DNA of 23,214 nt, from the NCBI GenBank assembly GCA_035267045.1, contig DATFMH010000208.1:1-23214 (forward strand), written 5' to 3'. This DNA is from DATFMH01 sp035267045 (GTDB lineage Bacteria > Bacteroidota > Rhodothermia > Balneolales > DATFMH01). The position numbers and the translations under genes are program-made. Position 1 is the stretch's first letter. Each line of letters begins with the position of its first letter. The notes beneath the pieces were generated by a model. The model searched no databases, was not told the origin of the DNA, and saw only the letters and a list, made by a program, of their open reading frames with translations. This document shows positions 22,528 through 23,214 of the stretch, in pieces.

Positions 22528-23214
22528 AGCATATATTATTGACGGTATCAGAACACCTATTGGAAAGTTGCGGGGTGCTTTGTCCCCGATCAGGGCTGAT
22601 GATTTAACGGCCATTCCCATACATGAAATTATCAAACGTAATCCGGAAATTGATCCAGCCAGAGTCGAAGATGTAATCATGGGATGTGCCAATCAGGCGG
22701 GTGAAGACAATCGTAATGTTGCTCGAATGGCAGCTTTACTGGCCGGGCTACCTCCCAGCGTTCCCGGTGAAACCGTTAACCGATTATGTGCCTCGGGCAT
22801 GAGTGCTGCTGTGATGGCTTATAAATCTATCAACATTGGAGAAGGTGATCTCTTTATCGCCGGCGGAATGGAACACATGACCCGTGGACCAATGGTTATC
22901 GGGAAAGCGAATCGCCCTTACGGTTCCAATCCGGAAATGCATGACTCCACCTTTGGCTGGCGATTTGTCAATACCAAAATGGATGAACAATACGGCAGCG
23001 AAGGAATGGGGCAAACGGCCGAGAACCTGGTTGAAAAATACCACATCAGCCGCGAAGACCAGGATAAATTTGCCGCATGGTCGCAGCATAAAGCGGCTAA
23101 AGCAACCGATAACGGAAGATATGCGAAAGAAATAGTCCCTGTGGAAATTCCACAACGTAAAAAACCACCTATCCTTTTTGAACATGATGAGTTCATTCGC
23201 CCGGGCACAACAGT
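22520..23214 (+). CDS. paaJ: 3-oxoadipyl-CoA thiolase PaaJ/PcaF, N-terminal 231 residues (right edge)
   Basis: A thiolase that cleaves 3-oxoadipyl-CoA to succinyl-CoA and acetyl-CoA, the last step of the pathway. The open frame starts at ATG 22520, inside the end of paaI, and runs off the window. Visible features are YIIDGIRTPIGK at the start, VIMGCANQAGEDNRNVAR, and the catalytic Cys90 in VNRLCASGMSA. GGMEHMTRGPMV and the segment with EYG-type GSEGMGQTAENL are also present. The GHG and CxG catalytic motifs of the second half lie beyond the edge. PcaF of the beta-ketoadipate route is the same enzyme family; the paa neighbours favour PaaJ. Confidence 0.9.
   Translation, partial: MSEAYIIDGIRTPIGKLRGALSPIRADDLTAIPIHEIIKRNPEIDPARVEDVIMGCANQAGEDNRNVARMAALLAGLPPSVPGETVNRLCASGMSAAVMAYKSINIGEGDLFIAGGMEHMTRGPMVIGKANRPYGSNPEMHDSTFGWRFVNTKMDEQYGSEGMGQTAENLVEKYHISREDQDKFAAWSQHKAAKATDNGRYAKEIVPVEIPQRKKPPILFEHDEFIRPGTT

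Noticed and set aside
22784..23185. 133-aa minus-strand frame opposite paaJ
   Set aside because: The plus strand is clearly a thiolase with its catalytic Cys; the antisense peptide has no family pattern.

Overview
The window looks like a low-to-moderate GC chromosome of a flagellated member of the Bacteroidota/Balneolota lineage. I infer Balneolota (Balneolaceae-like). The reasons are a complete hook-basal-body type flagellar operon (rare in core Bacteroidota), many starts with weak or no Shine-Dalgarno, and a PaaG-PaaH-PaaI-PaaJ phenylacetate block with a single-copy GxxExxY gene inside it. The taxonomic call is inference from gene content, not a search result.

Region 1 (1-10941, minus strand) is one long flagellar operon read right to left: flgB, flgC, a 79-aa unknown, fliE, fliF, fliG, fliH, fliI, fliJ, a MotE/YlxF-like gene, fliK, flgD, a TIGR02530-type flagellar operon protein, and flgE, which runs off the left edge. 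Together these encode the proximal rod, MS ring, one switch-ring protein, the export ATPase complex, hook-length control, the hook cap and the hook. Genes overlap or sit within about 25 nt of each other. The exception is a 108-nt leader before flgE that carries two hairpins. Export-gate genes, fliM/fliN and motA/motB are not in the window.

Region 2 (10942-11276) is the divergent control region. It holds a near-consensus sigma-54 promoter about 40 nt before flgB and two palindromes upstream of it. On the other side, divergently transcribed, is a histidine-kinase-like protein whose phosphoacceptor His is replaced by Asn.

Region 3 (11277-19217) is a set of mostly single-gene housekeeping or accessory units: the kinase-like protein, a homocysteine S-methyltransferase family protein, a decayed SnoaL-like (NTF2-fold) pseudogene, a YjlB-type cupin (minus strand), a Cys-poor thioredoxin-fold small protein, a YdgJ-like Gfo/Idh/MocA oxidoreductase, a pentapeptide-repeat protein, a two-TM hypothetical protein and a BBE-type FAD oxidase. 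A perfect 13-bp hairpin separates the convergent pseudogene and cupin gene.

Region 4 (19576-23214) is part of a phenylacetate (paa) degradation operon: paaG, paaH, a GxxExxY cassette flanked by inverted ATCCGTGG-type repeats, paaI (GTG start) and paaJ (cut by the right edge). These genes cover ring-epoxide isomerisation through the beta-oxidation-like steps. The ring-oxygenase subunits and paaK/paaZ are not seen here.
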